Below, in pieces: positions 47,074 through 58,701 of a stretch of DNA of 64,000 nucleotides. Position 1 is the first letter of the stretch. Each line of letters opens with the position of its first letter. Below the pieces are notes generated by a model, which saw only the letters and a list, made by a program, of their open reading frames with translations, was not told the DNA's origin and searched no databases. The stretch comes from Chaetorhynchus papuensis (lineage: Eukaryota > Chordata > Aves > Passeriformes > Rhipiduridae), in the NCBI GenBank assembly GCA_013396525.1, contig VWYX01000396.1, positions 558,001 to 622,000 of the forward strand, read 5' to 3'. The position numbers and the translations under genes were made by a program.

Positions 47074-50000
47074 GCAACACCTATTTGCCTAAGAACTAGC
47101 TGCAGAAGTCTTGTGGGAAGGTGGAGTCAGAGAGGAGAGTAATAGGAAACACCCCTCTTCATATTGCTGTGATGCCAAGGAGAATGTTTCCTACCCCACT
47201 GCCTTTACTCTGCTTTTAAGAAGCTCTTGGTGCTCAAATAATACTTCTGTGATCTATACTAGTTTGTGAAGGCACCTTGAAGTTCTCTTCTTTAGAGGCT
47301 TCATGCATTTAACTGGAGAGGTGTTCAGAGCAGCTTCCAGGTAGAGGAGGTAGATGCTGTTTGAAGGCATCCCTTAGGACTGAGTGTCCCTGGGTCTGCC
47401 CTGACTCTGCAAATCCTCCAGGCCAGAAATAGAAATATACAGTCACAGTCCAGGACAAAAGCAATCAAATTCTGGATAAGCTGCCAAAAAAAAAAAATCA
47501 TCAGCCTGGGTTGTTCCAATGAGGAGGCTGGTGTGGGAGCCCAAGCAGGCAGTAGTGCTGCAAAAGCCTCAGGAAAAGTCACTCACTTGTGATTTTTCTG
47601 ATGGGTGATGTCTCTCTGAAATAGCGCTCATTTCCTGAAGAAGTTGCCTTCCTGGGGGCCTGGCAAGGAGGATGAGGTGACCAGCTAAACCCTTCACCTG
47701 CACAGCACAGCACAGATGATCGTGGAAATGCTGGACCACGGTGCCATGGTCCTTGCTTGAAAGGTCCAATCGGGGCACTGGTGATGGCAGCCCAGAGCCT
47801 CAGCAGGCTCATGCCAGAAGTCAGCCTAAGGGATGTCATGTAGAGGCTGTCCACAGTGTCCAGGCGTGGTCTTGGCATGGGCATCCCTGGAGCAGGGAAG
47901 CTCTTGTGAAGGGTTTGTGATGTTGGAGGTGAGCTGCAGGGTCACTCCCAATGAAGGCCACTCCTTTTCCTATGGTGAGAACAGTGAGGGTCACATGTGC
48001 ATTGGAAATGGGCCTTACCTTCACTTTATGTAATGAGATGCTGTGATCTTTTTGGGTTCCAGTTTCTAGTTACTTGCCTTGTCCATGCCTTTCTCTAATA
48101 CTGTAGGCACCTTCCTCCACATAAGCCCTGGTGTTGCCTGGGCATTTGGTGGGGCTGTGCAGCCCCCAGGAAAGCCCCTTCTGGCCAATTTTTCCAACAG
48201 GTTGCAGTGGATAACACAGGGCTGCCAGCCTACCAGGGACCTTTCCATCCCCACCTGCTCAGTGCCACACAGATCAACCCAAGCTCCCACACATTGCAGC
48301 CAGGCTGGGAAAGCTTGTCCTTTCCTCTGCTGCTCCCAGAAAAATGTGATGGAGGGCATTTGGCCAAGACCTCGTCACCCCAATAACCTTCTGCTGTTTT
48401 GTCTGTACTAACAGGTGGCTTTGCTGGATGTAATTCTCAGGGTAAAAGACAATTTCACAGACCCTACCATGTGTGGGAGTGACCTGGGCCACAAGCAGGA
48501 GCAGCCCCTTGTGCTCTCCCCTGTTCCCATGGGGGAGCTCGGCTGCCTCCCTCCCGTGCTGCCTCCCTTGCTGTAACCCAACCCAGCTCCTGCATCCGGC
48601 ATTTTGTGGAAGAAACTGTCTCCTTTGATCTGCTGATCTTTGAGCATCTAATATAACTAAAGATCATGAATTAATGCTGCTGCTGCTGTCTCACAGGCAG
48701 CCCAAGTTCCAGATATTCTGTTTGGTGTGCTGTCGAGATCTCTGATAGCGGCATTTTCGTGACTGGTTAAATAGCAACCGTGTGTGGAGAGCAGGGTTGA
48801 TGGGAATCCTGTTGCAAGGATTTGGCTAATTATAAAGGAGGAGCTCCTCTGCTGATGCGAATTGTCACAGCCCTGCTGGAAAGCACAAACCATAAAAATT
48901 CACATCAGCTGAAGACACTTCCCATCAGCCAAGAATTTGCTGCAGCTTTGTCTCTCTATTATAAATATTTATGTGGATGGATCTGGCTCCATCTTGCAAT
49001 TTGACAGTCTATGAAATACCTGCAGCTGCAGGTCCCCTCCTCATCTCTCTGCCTCATTATTGCTCTTATAGAAAGTATTATAAACAGAGCTATTGCTTGA
49101 CGCTAGGATTCTTACTTGAATCTTGATTCCACGACAGTCAGGTCATATTACTATTGGCAACAGTTACCATGCTTCTGAATTGCCTTTGTTATCCTTGTGG
49201 ATATAAGTTGTGCAGATTCATTCTGAAGCATCAAGACACCCAGAAAACAACCATACATGTCAAGCTGAAATCTTCCCTATGTCTTGCTTATTGTCTTTAA
49301 CAGAGCACACAAATGAACATGTTATGTTTTTAGGGCACTGGCTACTTAAAGCCTAGAGATCATGGTGGATATTTAAAGAAAGAACAGAAAGAAATTGATC
49401 ACTATTTTTCCAGATGTTTTTTGAAGAAGTGCTTGTGAGCATGGATGAGAGAGAAGGGACATGGAATCACAGACCATGTCAGCTGGAGGAGTACCTCTGC
49501 TCAATACCAGACTGAGGCACACAAATATTGGGGTTTAAATTTTTCTGGGGCCTCCAGCAAGGAGGGGCAAGTCAGGGGCTGCCCCAGACTGTGAGAAGGA
49601 GCTTCTCAGTGCCCATGCCACAGAAAAGGTGCAGACATGGCTCCAGCCTGGGCTGGCCGTATCCAGTACTCACACAACACAGCTAGCACACACCAACAGC
49701 ATCGTGTCTAGTTAAATGCAGAAATACTGAACACCAACCTCTTTTACCTAAGGCAAACACGGTAAATTGAATTCCCTCATGTCCCAGAAGAGGACTTGAA
49801 AGCATATCTTCCAGGAGCCATGTCCTGGAAGCTTGTGGATGTATCTTTGTACTGTATCTGTCTGATAGCATAAAAATGGGTATCAGACATTCCAGGGATG
49901 TCAGAGAAACAAGGACACAAGTAGCTGGCACTGGTCTGGTGGTCATCGTGCTCCCCTAGGCAGGGGATTCCCAATTTCTTCTCTGTATTGCCCATGCTGT

Positions 50001-50088
50001 CCCTCCGTGGTAGCCTACCAAGTCTTGGGATAAAGGAATAAGCATGAGGAGAAGGTCTCAATCCCCTTCTCCCTCCTGGGCAGGCCCT
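47074..50088. other. Intergenic sequence between two LTRs; possible conserved element
   Basis: No retroviral coding sequence lies between the opposed LTRs at 46.5 and 50.1 kb, so they are independent insertions. An A run lies at 47,486-47,497. The part at about 48,790-49,090 has low CpG and dense AT-rich motif-like blocks and might be a conserved non-coding element; this is only an impression. Confidence 0.4.
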
Positions 50089-50600
50089 TGGACTGGGTCT
50101 GGCCAGGATGGTGTCACCTTTTCCCACAGCAGCCTGGATGGTGCTGCATTTTGATCTGTGGCTAAGCCAGTGTTGACAGCACACCTGGGTCTCAGCTATA
50201 GCTGAACATGCTTGCACAGCATCAAGGCTTTCCAATTTCTTCACTCTGCTTTCCCCCAGTGAGTTGGCTGGCAGTGGGCAAGGGACTGGAAGGGAACACT
50301 GCTGGGACAGCTGGTCTGAACTGGCCAAAGGGTTATTCCATACTGTGTAACATCATGCCAACAATTAAACTGCGGGGAGGAAGAAGTGGGACGTTTTGGG
50401 TTTCTAAAGGTGCTGCTGCTCAGTGAGTGGCTTGACACTGGTCTGCTTGTGGGAGATGGTGAGTGATCTCCTTTGTGTTACCTGTGGGGGTTTTTATCTT
50501 GTTCCTTCACCTATTAAATTGCCTTGATTTCAATCCACAAGTTTTCTTGCTTTTGTTTTCCCTATTGGGAAGGAACACAATTCTGTGCTGGGATCCATGG
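50089..50600 (+). mobile_element. ERVL-type solo LTR, old and diverged, opposite orientation
   Basis: The plus strand follows the same LTR in sense. The 5' end is 'tggactgggtctggccagga' (50,089). Next come 'gtgctgcattttgatctgtg', then 'ggccaaagggttattccata' near 50,323, and the poly(A)-signal block 'cacctattaaattgcc' near 50,508. The 'ccacaagttttcttgctttt' segment follows. The last 60-80 bases are unrecognisable, so the 3' boundary is a guess. Divergence is clearly higher than in the other three copies, so it is an older subfamily or insertion. Confidence 0.7.
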
Positions 50601-51754
50601 AGTAAAGAGAAATATTTTCAAGTGCGGGAAAGGACACTTCCAAAGAACAGGAGAATTAAGAGAAAGAAAACCAAGGTCTGTGGAAATATGATGTGTTACA
50701 TTCAAAGGATCATCTAAATTTCCTGCAAAAAGAAATGACAATGGCATGCATTAAATATAAGTCAATGCAAAGTATGAGAGAAAAACAGTGTACAATAGTT
50801 CAATTTACTGAAAAAAAGCATGAAGGCTCAATTTTTATTCTCTATTTCAATGTAATTGTAGAAAGAGAAAATATATTTTCCCATGAGAAAAAAAACACAT
50901 TAATGATTCCTTCTTTTCAAAAGAAAGCAGGAGAATGCAATGTGACAGGCATAAATGTGTGTGTAATGTCTAAGAATTCTAACTTGAAAGATTTCAAAGC
51001 AGTGACAACTCAAAACTCACAGTAGTAGTAAAGTCATATTCATAAGATGCTGAGAATAATTGGATTCATATTTAGATTTGAATTAAATTATGATACCAGA
51101 GAAACCACTCAGTCAAGAACATCAGTACTTGCTGAGGACAAAAACTTATTTGTCTCGTGAACATTATCATTCTACCCAAATGGGGCGGGGGAGGAAGGGG
51201 GATGTTCTGGTGCAAAAGGTGCTAGTATGATACCCAGGTTCAATTCTTCATAGCTGACCTCTGTGCAGAGTCCTCCTTTGTCCAGACAAGCAATTAAGCT
51301 GCACAACCCAAAAAGCATTTCCTTACCTAACTCCCACCAGACTTTCAGTGAGACATGGGCAGGAGTTGGGCACTCCTCATCTGGGCACTGGGCAGCTGCC
51401 TATCCTCACTCCTTGGTGTTTCTGCCTTGGCCAAGCTGCTGGGAAGGCCAGTGCCATGAAAACCAGGTGTACTCTGGGCAGCTGTGAGTTAATTTGAGAG
51501 GCTCCTGCTGCTGACACATGCCTAGCAGCTACAAGAGCCAAACCATCAGCCCTTGGTTAGACAGCAACCCTGGTACATGCATCCCAAGGCACTGGTGGCC
51601 TCCAGGTGGTTCCAGCAGTGACGGCTCTGAAAGAGAAGAACTGGAGCCACCACAACTCTCATGAGATGACAGGTGACAAACAGCTGAGTCTCCTCAGCAC
51701 AATCCCAGCCAGAAAATAGGGTGTAAGAATTTTTTAGTCATTCAGTTTAGATCA
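50601..51754. other. Intergenic sequence
   Basis: AT-rich unique sequence; the ORF at 50,693-51,025 shows no domain. Nothing recognised. Confidence 0.45.
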
Positions 51755-51880
51755 GGTAGGACTGGAGCAGATGTCAGGAAATCAGCTGATCCAACCTCCT
51801 GCCCAGCTGCCCTTATATAGCACTTCTGAAAAAAGCTGCAGAACATTTTCTTAAATAACTTCCAGGGATAAAGGTGCTTT
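51755..51880 (-). mobile_element. Possible decayed CR1 3' fragment (antisense)
   Basis: Short antisense CR1 similarity: 'cagctgatccaacctcctgc' and, further right, 'aaataacttccagggataaa'. Heavily diverged and only about 125 bases. Confidence 0.4.
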
Positions 51881-54800
51881 TGTAGGAAGCTCAGTGTGGG
51901 CAAGGTGTTTAAAGTGTTGCAGAGAGCAAGGGATCAGGAGTGTGGCTAACTCATGCCCAAGGTGAAGGGGAAAACAATCATTTCAGCCCCCAGGGATGTC
52001 CCAGTTGCTGAACCACAGCGACACATGACATGTGAGAAGTTCAGCAGTGCAGAGGCAAGCTATGGAGCCATAATACAAAGTCTGGGAACGTGTCACACAA
52101 GGGCATTCCAGAAAAAAAAAGCAGGACTAGGTCCTAGTTGCAGTCCTGCAGTTATTTCCTGTAATCTTGAGCAGCTCACCCCTGTGCTTCAGTTTCCACA
52201 TGTGCAAACCATGGCAAATAGTATCTGCCTACTTCAACATGGCCATTTGCCATTGTACTACAAAGAGCTAAGAGTCATTTCGTGTCATTAATGTTGTCTA
52301 ATTCTGTGTTATCCTCAATAACTATGGATGTGGCAAGATGAGCTCACAGCCAAAAAAACTTTTTTTATGCTGAATGGCCCTGTGTAATGGGACCAGGTGG
52401 AACAGCAGCATCTGCTTAACTCACCCACAACCTTCAGAGTGTTTAAGCAAAACTTTCCTTGTGCAGTTCAATTGTATTGCAGTATTGACCACCAATCCCT
52501 CAGACAGCAAATACAGTCCCTGCCTCGTCTTGTTAATAAATGTTGGAGCGTAGAAACAGCTTCACATGGCTTAACCTCCTCCTCTTCCTCAGTCACCAAT
52601 AGAAATGCCTGCCTGACTTTATTGGTAAAACATTTTCTACCGCCTGGGCTGCTGGCAGCTACAAAAGGCTTTTCTCCCTGAATTATAATTGTAATGTATT
52701 ATGCAAGCAGTTAAGCAATGGAGAAAGAGCTAGAAACCTGCAAGACACCAAAATAGAGCCCCACACAGAATACACGTGACTTTGCATTTTTTTCTTCGAA
52801 ATTATAAAAGAACTGGCCTAGCCAGCTGGGTTAGCCAAATTTTAAATCCCCGTGATATTAAATGACACAGCCATGACACAACTGGGTTTGCATAATGGCT
52901 ATTTACAAATTTGCAAAGCATAGATGACTTTTCCAGATGTTAGCCATGGCTATTTTTATCTCGTGGCTAAACTCTAACTCCACAGGATGGCCATTCTACC
53001 AAAATATTGGATGTTTCACAGGCAATCACACATCTGGGAGGCTGTGGACTATTTTATATTTACGGGCCCAGATATTTTCCCCAACAGATGTGGGATCCCC
53101 TGAGACAAATTTAAGCCTTCTGATAATAGGCTTCACATTTGTTGGTTACTCACCTTGTACCAGTGGGATTTAATGGGCTGCAGGTTGAAAGCTGCTGATT
53201 TAAATATCAATCAAATTAATTCTGCAGAAGGATTTGTCATACTGTGAGAGAAAGAGCTCAGCCCCTGCAGATACAGGGAGGAGGGGAGTAGAGTATTAAC
53301 TTGTGTAGTTATGGGGTGGTTATGGGAGGCTTCTTACCAGGATTTCTTGGTTCAGAGATCTTCTGGGATGCAAGGCCGAGGGATCACAAGTCCCCAAGAG
53401 TATCAAGTGAGGACTGCACCAGGCAGTCCCAGCCCCACAAGAACCAGCCTCCATTAAGCCTTCCTCCATCCAGGGATTACACCTGAGCTCTGTGGCCACA
53501 GGTAGAATTCCTGGGTCCCCTTTAGACCAGCATCATTCTGGCCATGACTGGACACCTCTGCACCTCTCTTATGGTGTGTCCTCCTCAGCTGCCCTCTCCC
53601 TGCCGTTTTTCCTGGGCACTTTTCCCCTGACAGAGTGTGAGGGGACTCAGCCCAAATCTGCATGCAGCCCCAGCTTAATTCTAGCTCCACAAACAAACCT
53701 GTAGTTAGAACAACATCTGGGATGAAAAATGTGGTGTACTCAACACCACTCCCCCATACCACCCCGCTGATTTTGTAGACTCTTGGTCTGGGCTGTAACT
53801 TTTTGTAATCTATCAGGTTAGATACCTGGCCAGGGACATGCCCTGTATATGAGGATGGCTTCCAGAAATGAGCTAAATCGAATGGAGCTCTTGTCCCAAA
53901 AAATGTGACCACTGTCCCACTCTCCAGCTGGATTTATGCTGGGGCTGCCAAGCAGGAGGTGGAACGTGAATGTCCAGTGAGAGCTTGTGAGCTTTGACAC
54001 CAGGGTACAGCATGGAAGCAACTTCAGGAGAGACCTTCCCTGGGCTGCAGGTCAAAAACACATATTACAGGTAAACAGCCGCAGGGGAAGCCCTAAGATT
54101 TGTCTTTTCCTCTCTCTGTGTCTTATCTCCCCCTGTTTCTGCAACTTTTTCTTGCATGGTATATTTCTCACATTGCATGACACAAAAATTTGGGACTGCA
54201 CAAAGTTATCAGTCTGCAAGTGGGAATTGTATCTCAAAAAAATTTGTCCATGGACCCATGTCCTACAGACCATAAGGCAGCTTAGGAAGCACCAGCCTGC
54301 ATTATTTGGTTGTTGCACAAATTCCAGGAAAGTGTTCCATGAACTAGATACCTTTGGGATTAGCCTATTACAAGTCCTTTCTTTGAGGCATGTGATATAA
54401 AGCCTTATTTTAGAGGTCAGAAGCTTTCAGTCTAAGCTGTACATGCAGTGTTGTGCAAGAGGATCTACAAGGGAAAGAAGCAAACTGCATTGTCAGACAC
54501 TGATAGGTCTTTTGCTGTCCCTTTAATCTGGAAAGATTTACTTCTGGTTTTGGAGTTTGTTGCTCATGATCATCTCACAGACTTTACTGATTTTCTGTGA
54601 GCTTTGGTCCTGTAAATATTAACTGCTGTCAATTTGTTTGATGTGCCTGTTGCTGCCCAAGGGTCTGAGTACTTCCAACCTTAACCTAAATAATGCAGTG
54701 TCACTTTTGTTCAGGAGGAGCCACTGGGAACCTTTCAGCTCCTGTGTGATATGAATCACAAGTGAAACCAGAAAACGTATGGCTGGAGTTTGTTGTATAA

Positions 54801-57340
54801 CAGCAGAGCTGCATTACACAAGTGCCCAATCCTCTGCTGAAGTCAAACTGGGGACTTGTAAATCAGGGGACACCACTAGCAGTGGTGGGATGGTCAGCAG
54901 GTTGTTGTCAAACCTTGCTTACTCATTGACTAAGGAGTGTTGCCAAACCGGTGCTTTGCCCTTCCCCTCACCTCAGGCCCTGATTCAGTTGTGGTACAAA
55001 GACAAGGAGAGGGTTCCAGGTTGTTTTGCTCCACTGTTTGCCAAGGGCAGTGACTGGCTGTGGGACAGGGCAGCACTCAGCCATGGCTCCTCAGGGGAGT
55101 GCCATTGAATCACATCCAAAACAATCCTTCACTGCTGCCGCGAACTTTTCCTGGAGGCACTGTCAGGGTCAGGCTTCTCTAACCCCCAGGAGAGGCTGCT
55201 CCTCCTGAGGCACACCAAGGCAGTGCTCCCTGCTGCTGGCTGTGTCAGGCTCTGGGATCCCATCTGGGGGACAGCCTGGGCACCAATGCATCCCCACCAC
55301 CTCACTGAACACTGGGCCAGGCTGTGGCACTGAGCCCTGCTGCAGGGCACGGGACAGGTCAGCCCACGCCAGCAGTGCTCTGGGCACTGTCAGGGCTGGA
55401 GGCAGAAGCTCTGGGCACAGTAGTGGGAGCACTTGAGAAGTTCCCTACTCCCACACCACAGCCCAAGGTTTCACCTGGCAGTTATGAGGGACAGTCCAAA
55501 ACAGTATTTGCTTTCAGGTCATGTCAGCACAGGTTTCTGTGACTCTTGAGCACTTCCTTCTATGCTGTGCCACGTGCCTGCGGCAGGAGCCCACCCAGCT
55601 GCACCTGCAAGATACATGGATACAGCTCCTTGTTGCTGGGGCTGGGCACATTCTCTGCTGTGATTCCCTTGGGATGAAGTGCTTGGAGGCTTTTGTCCGT
55701 CCCTTGTCACCTCCCGCGGCTGTAGGATGCTCAGAGTTTCTATTTTAAGCAGAAACAGTCCAAATGGATATGTCACAGTTAAGGTGACTCACGCCTCGAG
55801 AACACATTCCTCCAGATTTATAATCTGATTTTTGAAGCCTGAGCAGCCCCACTGCACACTCCAGGCATGCCTGAGTAACTTGTAATAACCCTTTGTGGAG
55901 GTTAAGGCAACTTTGTTTAAAGATATTTCTTTCAGAGCAAGAAAAGTGAAATTGCTCTGGCCAAACAGACATGAGAGCACTGATCAGGAAGGACCTGTCT
56001 CTCTGCAGCAGAGACATTGCAGAGCACTGACCTGAGGCACGTGTTTTGCAAGCAGCAGCCCATCAAACACAGTGCCCCAGGGTGGTCCTGGCAGCCCCTG
56101 CTGCCTGCCAGCCACCACCTCCCCCCCCACCACTATGGATTGGGGTCCCTGTGCCTCCTTCCACACTGCCATTTTCTACCCAACTTGCACTGAAGGGACA
56201 AGAAATCTCTGCAACATCCATCAGGTGCTCAGGGAGGTCACTGCCTTAGCCCTGCCATGTCTCTACCGTGGTCTGTTGTCAGTGCTGAAATACTGGTCAT
56301 TAGCAGGAGGGCTCAGCCTGTGCACACCCTGTGCCTGTTTGCAGCAGCACATCCTGAGTGCTGGGGAGCAGGAGGGCTGCTCTTCTGGTTTGGCAGCCTA
56401 TTCCACCCCCCTGGCAGAGGCCTGAACAATGACAGAGTTGGGTGGGGTGACAGAGGATCAGGACCCTATTTTTCTACAATAGCTGTAGAATAATAAAAAT
56501 GCCAGCATGAGTCAGCTGGTGCACAAAGACACTCAGGTCACTCATGACAAAGAAGTGTAGCTCTACATTGTTTAAAGAACATCTGCCTAGTGACAACGTG
56601 CAGGAGTGACAACACAGAACTGAGGTTCAGTTTTCACCTGCTAAAGGGCTTTCACAGGTGTCTTAAACCTCCCTAGCAAGGTCTGCTGAAAGATGTGCTG
56701 TGAAGACAGTGATCTCACAGCAAGAGGCAGCAGATTACCCACATGCCTGAGCCATAATTCCCACTGGCAGCCTGGTGTATGCCTGCAGGATAACTGGCAC
56801 ATAACGTCAGGGCATGGAGCAGGTCTGCAACCCACGGAGCTACTACAAGTTCCCCTCGGTGGCCCACCATGTGCAGCACTGCCAGCTAGGACAGTTTCTG
56901 TAAGAGATCAGGGTGCAGGGAAGCCTCCTTGAAGTGATCCTGACCGAGGAAGCACTGAGCACAGAAGACCTAGTGACCTGTGGAGTACTTAGCCTGTGTG
57001 TGCACCAGGGTACCCTGCAGCCACAGGACAAATTTCACTATCAGTCGTAATGCAGGAGCCTGTGGGCATCTCCCACTTGGTACCAGCAATCACGCCACCA
57101 GCATGGCCTTGCCTTTGTCCACAAGTGCAGCAGGAAGTTGTGATGAGAACATCCCCACTCTGTGACACAGCAGAAATGAGGAGCAGAGTTGCTATCTTGT
57201 AAGAAAATCCTGTAACAGCTCAAATCACCAAACTGGTGTAGCCCTCTGCGTGGAGGGGTCTGCACGATGTGCTGCATGTGGGTGCACAGTTCGGGGCTCC
57301 TGCTGTCTGAAGGGATGTGAGATTTTTAGTGTTTTCCCCA
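51881..57340. other. Intergenic sequence, with candidate regulatory stretch at 52.4-53.2 kb
   Basis: No genes recognised. The stretch 52,390-53,225 has many homeodomain-like TAAT/ATTA and ATCAAT motifs (for example near 53,200-53,220) and little CpG. GC-richer sequence at 54.9-56.4 kb gives chance ORFs of up to 117 residues. Confidence 0.4.
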
Positions 57341-57909
57341 TGTTAGGATTTAACCCCAGATGGCAACTAAGGTACCATGCAGCTGCTTGCTCCACTTCCC
57401 CCTTCTTCCCCCTTCACACTGGTGGCATGGCAGGAGAATTAGAAAAAGGTAAAACTAATGGGTTGAGATAAGAACAATTTAATAATTAAAATAAAATAAA
57501 ATATGATGAGAATAATAATAGTAATAAAAAGAGAGAGCACAAAGAGAGGAAAAGAGAGGAATAAAACCCAAGAAAAGGAAATTATGCCCAATCACCATCC
57601 CAAGAAGTGATCCGCAGCTCCTGGCTGACTCCCACCAGTTTATTAACTGGACAAGATGTTCTATGATATGGAATATCCCTTTGGCCAGTTCAGGCCACTT
57701 GTCCTGGCCATGCTCTCTCCCAGCCTCTCGTGCACCTGCTCATTGGCAGACCATGAGATACAGAAAAGTCCTTGGCTTAGGGTCGACACTACTGAGCAAC
57801 ATCAAAACATCAGTGTGTTATCAACATCATTCTCATACTAACTCTGAAACACAACATTGTACCAGCTACTAGGAGGAAAATTAACTCTATTGCAGTTGAA
57901 ACCAAGACA
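57341..57909 (-). mobile_element. ERVL-type solo LTR, diverged third minus-strand copy
   Basis: Starts 'tgttaggatttaacccc' and ends '...gttgaaaccaagaca' on the plus strand, in register with the copies at 0.7 and 46.5 kb. The middle, at about 57,478-57,580, has an A-rich (ATAAA/AAT/GAGA) expansion not seen in them. The TATA position reads 'tttattaac' and is changed. Flanks do not show a clear 5-bp duplication (cccca versus ctcta). An older member or a different subfamily. Confidence 0.75.
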
Positions 57910-58674
57910 CTCTAATAAACGGGATTTAAAATTTTTACAGAGTTTGAGTGTCCTTCTTATGGGGTCTGCCATGTACCAGCCCCTCCTGGTGCAGGACATC
58001 GGGCACTGGGTATCAGGTTGGTAGGAGGCATCTGCTTCCAGAAATGGGGTTTCCTGGAGTGGCAGGGGAGCAGACAGGGTTTTCCATGGAAAGTTAGCCT
58101 AGCATCAGTCCTAGAAAGGTAATTTTTCCAAGCTGGTGTAGCATTTCTGGTAATAACAGTACTGTCTGGCACATGCTTGAGCACCGTGTTCTGCAGAAAT
58201 GGGAAATGAAAGTGCCTTTTCTGTTTTCAGCATGGATGAATGTTCCAGGTTTTTTAAAAGGGAAAGATATTATGAGAGGTGATCAATAAAGAAACTCCAG
58301 CATTTGGCAAACCACCTTTTCCATAAAGCTTCCATGGTCCATGTTGTCTACCTGCATGCTGGCCAGTTTTATCACTGGATCAATCCCTGTGATGTTAAAT
58401 CATTTCCCATGCAGAGGTGTTTTATTACTCCACTGCCTACAGAACTCAAAATATGATAAAGCTGATAAATAATAGATGAGATCTTTAGCTGTCACTGGTG
58501 ATCACTCTCTGGAAGCCAGACAAGCACTCACCAGAGTGCCCTTGATTTGCAGCACACAAAAGCTTTGGCTTCAGGGAACTTAAACCAAAATCAGAACCAC
58601 AACTGTATATAATTATACTCTATGGTTGCTACCTTTGCTATCAACTTCAACTGCAAAAATGTAAGAAATAAGAA
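57910..58674. other. Intergenic sequence
   Basis: Unique sequence; nothing recognised. Confidence 0.45.
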
Positions 58675-58701
58675 AATAATAATAATAATAACAATAATAA
58701 A
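58675..58701. repeat. (AAT)n microsatellite
   Basis: About nine AAT units with one AAC interruption. Confidence 0.75.

Noticed and set aside
49460..49540. Weak CR1-like start ('ggaatcacagaccatgtcag')
   Set aside because: Similarity limited to about 30 bases without the following CR1 blocks.
49777..50328. 183-residue minus-strand ORF
   Set aside because: Its N-terminal part (50,089-50,328) is antisense to a decayed LTR and the rest has no recognisable domain.
46505..50600. A full provirus bounded by the LTRs at 46.5 and 50.1 kb
   Set aside because: The LTRs face opposite ways and differ strongly in age, and no gag/pol/env-like reading frame lies between them.
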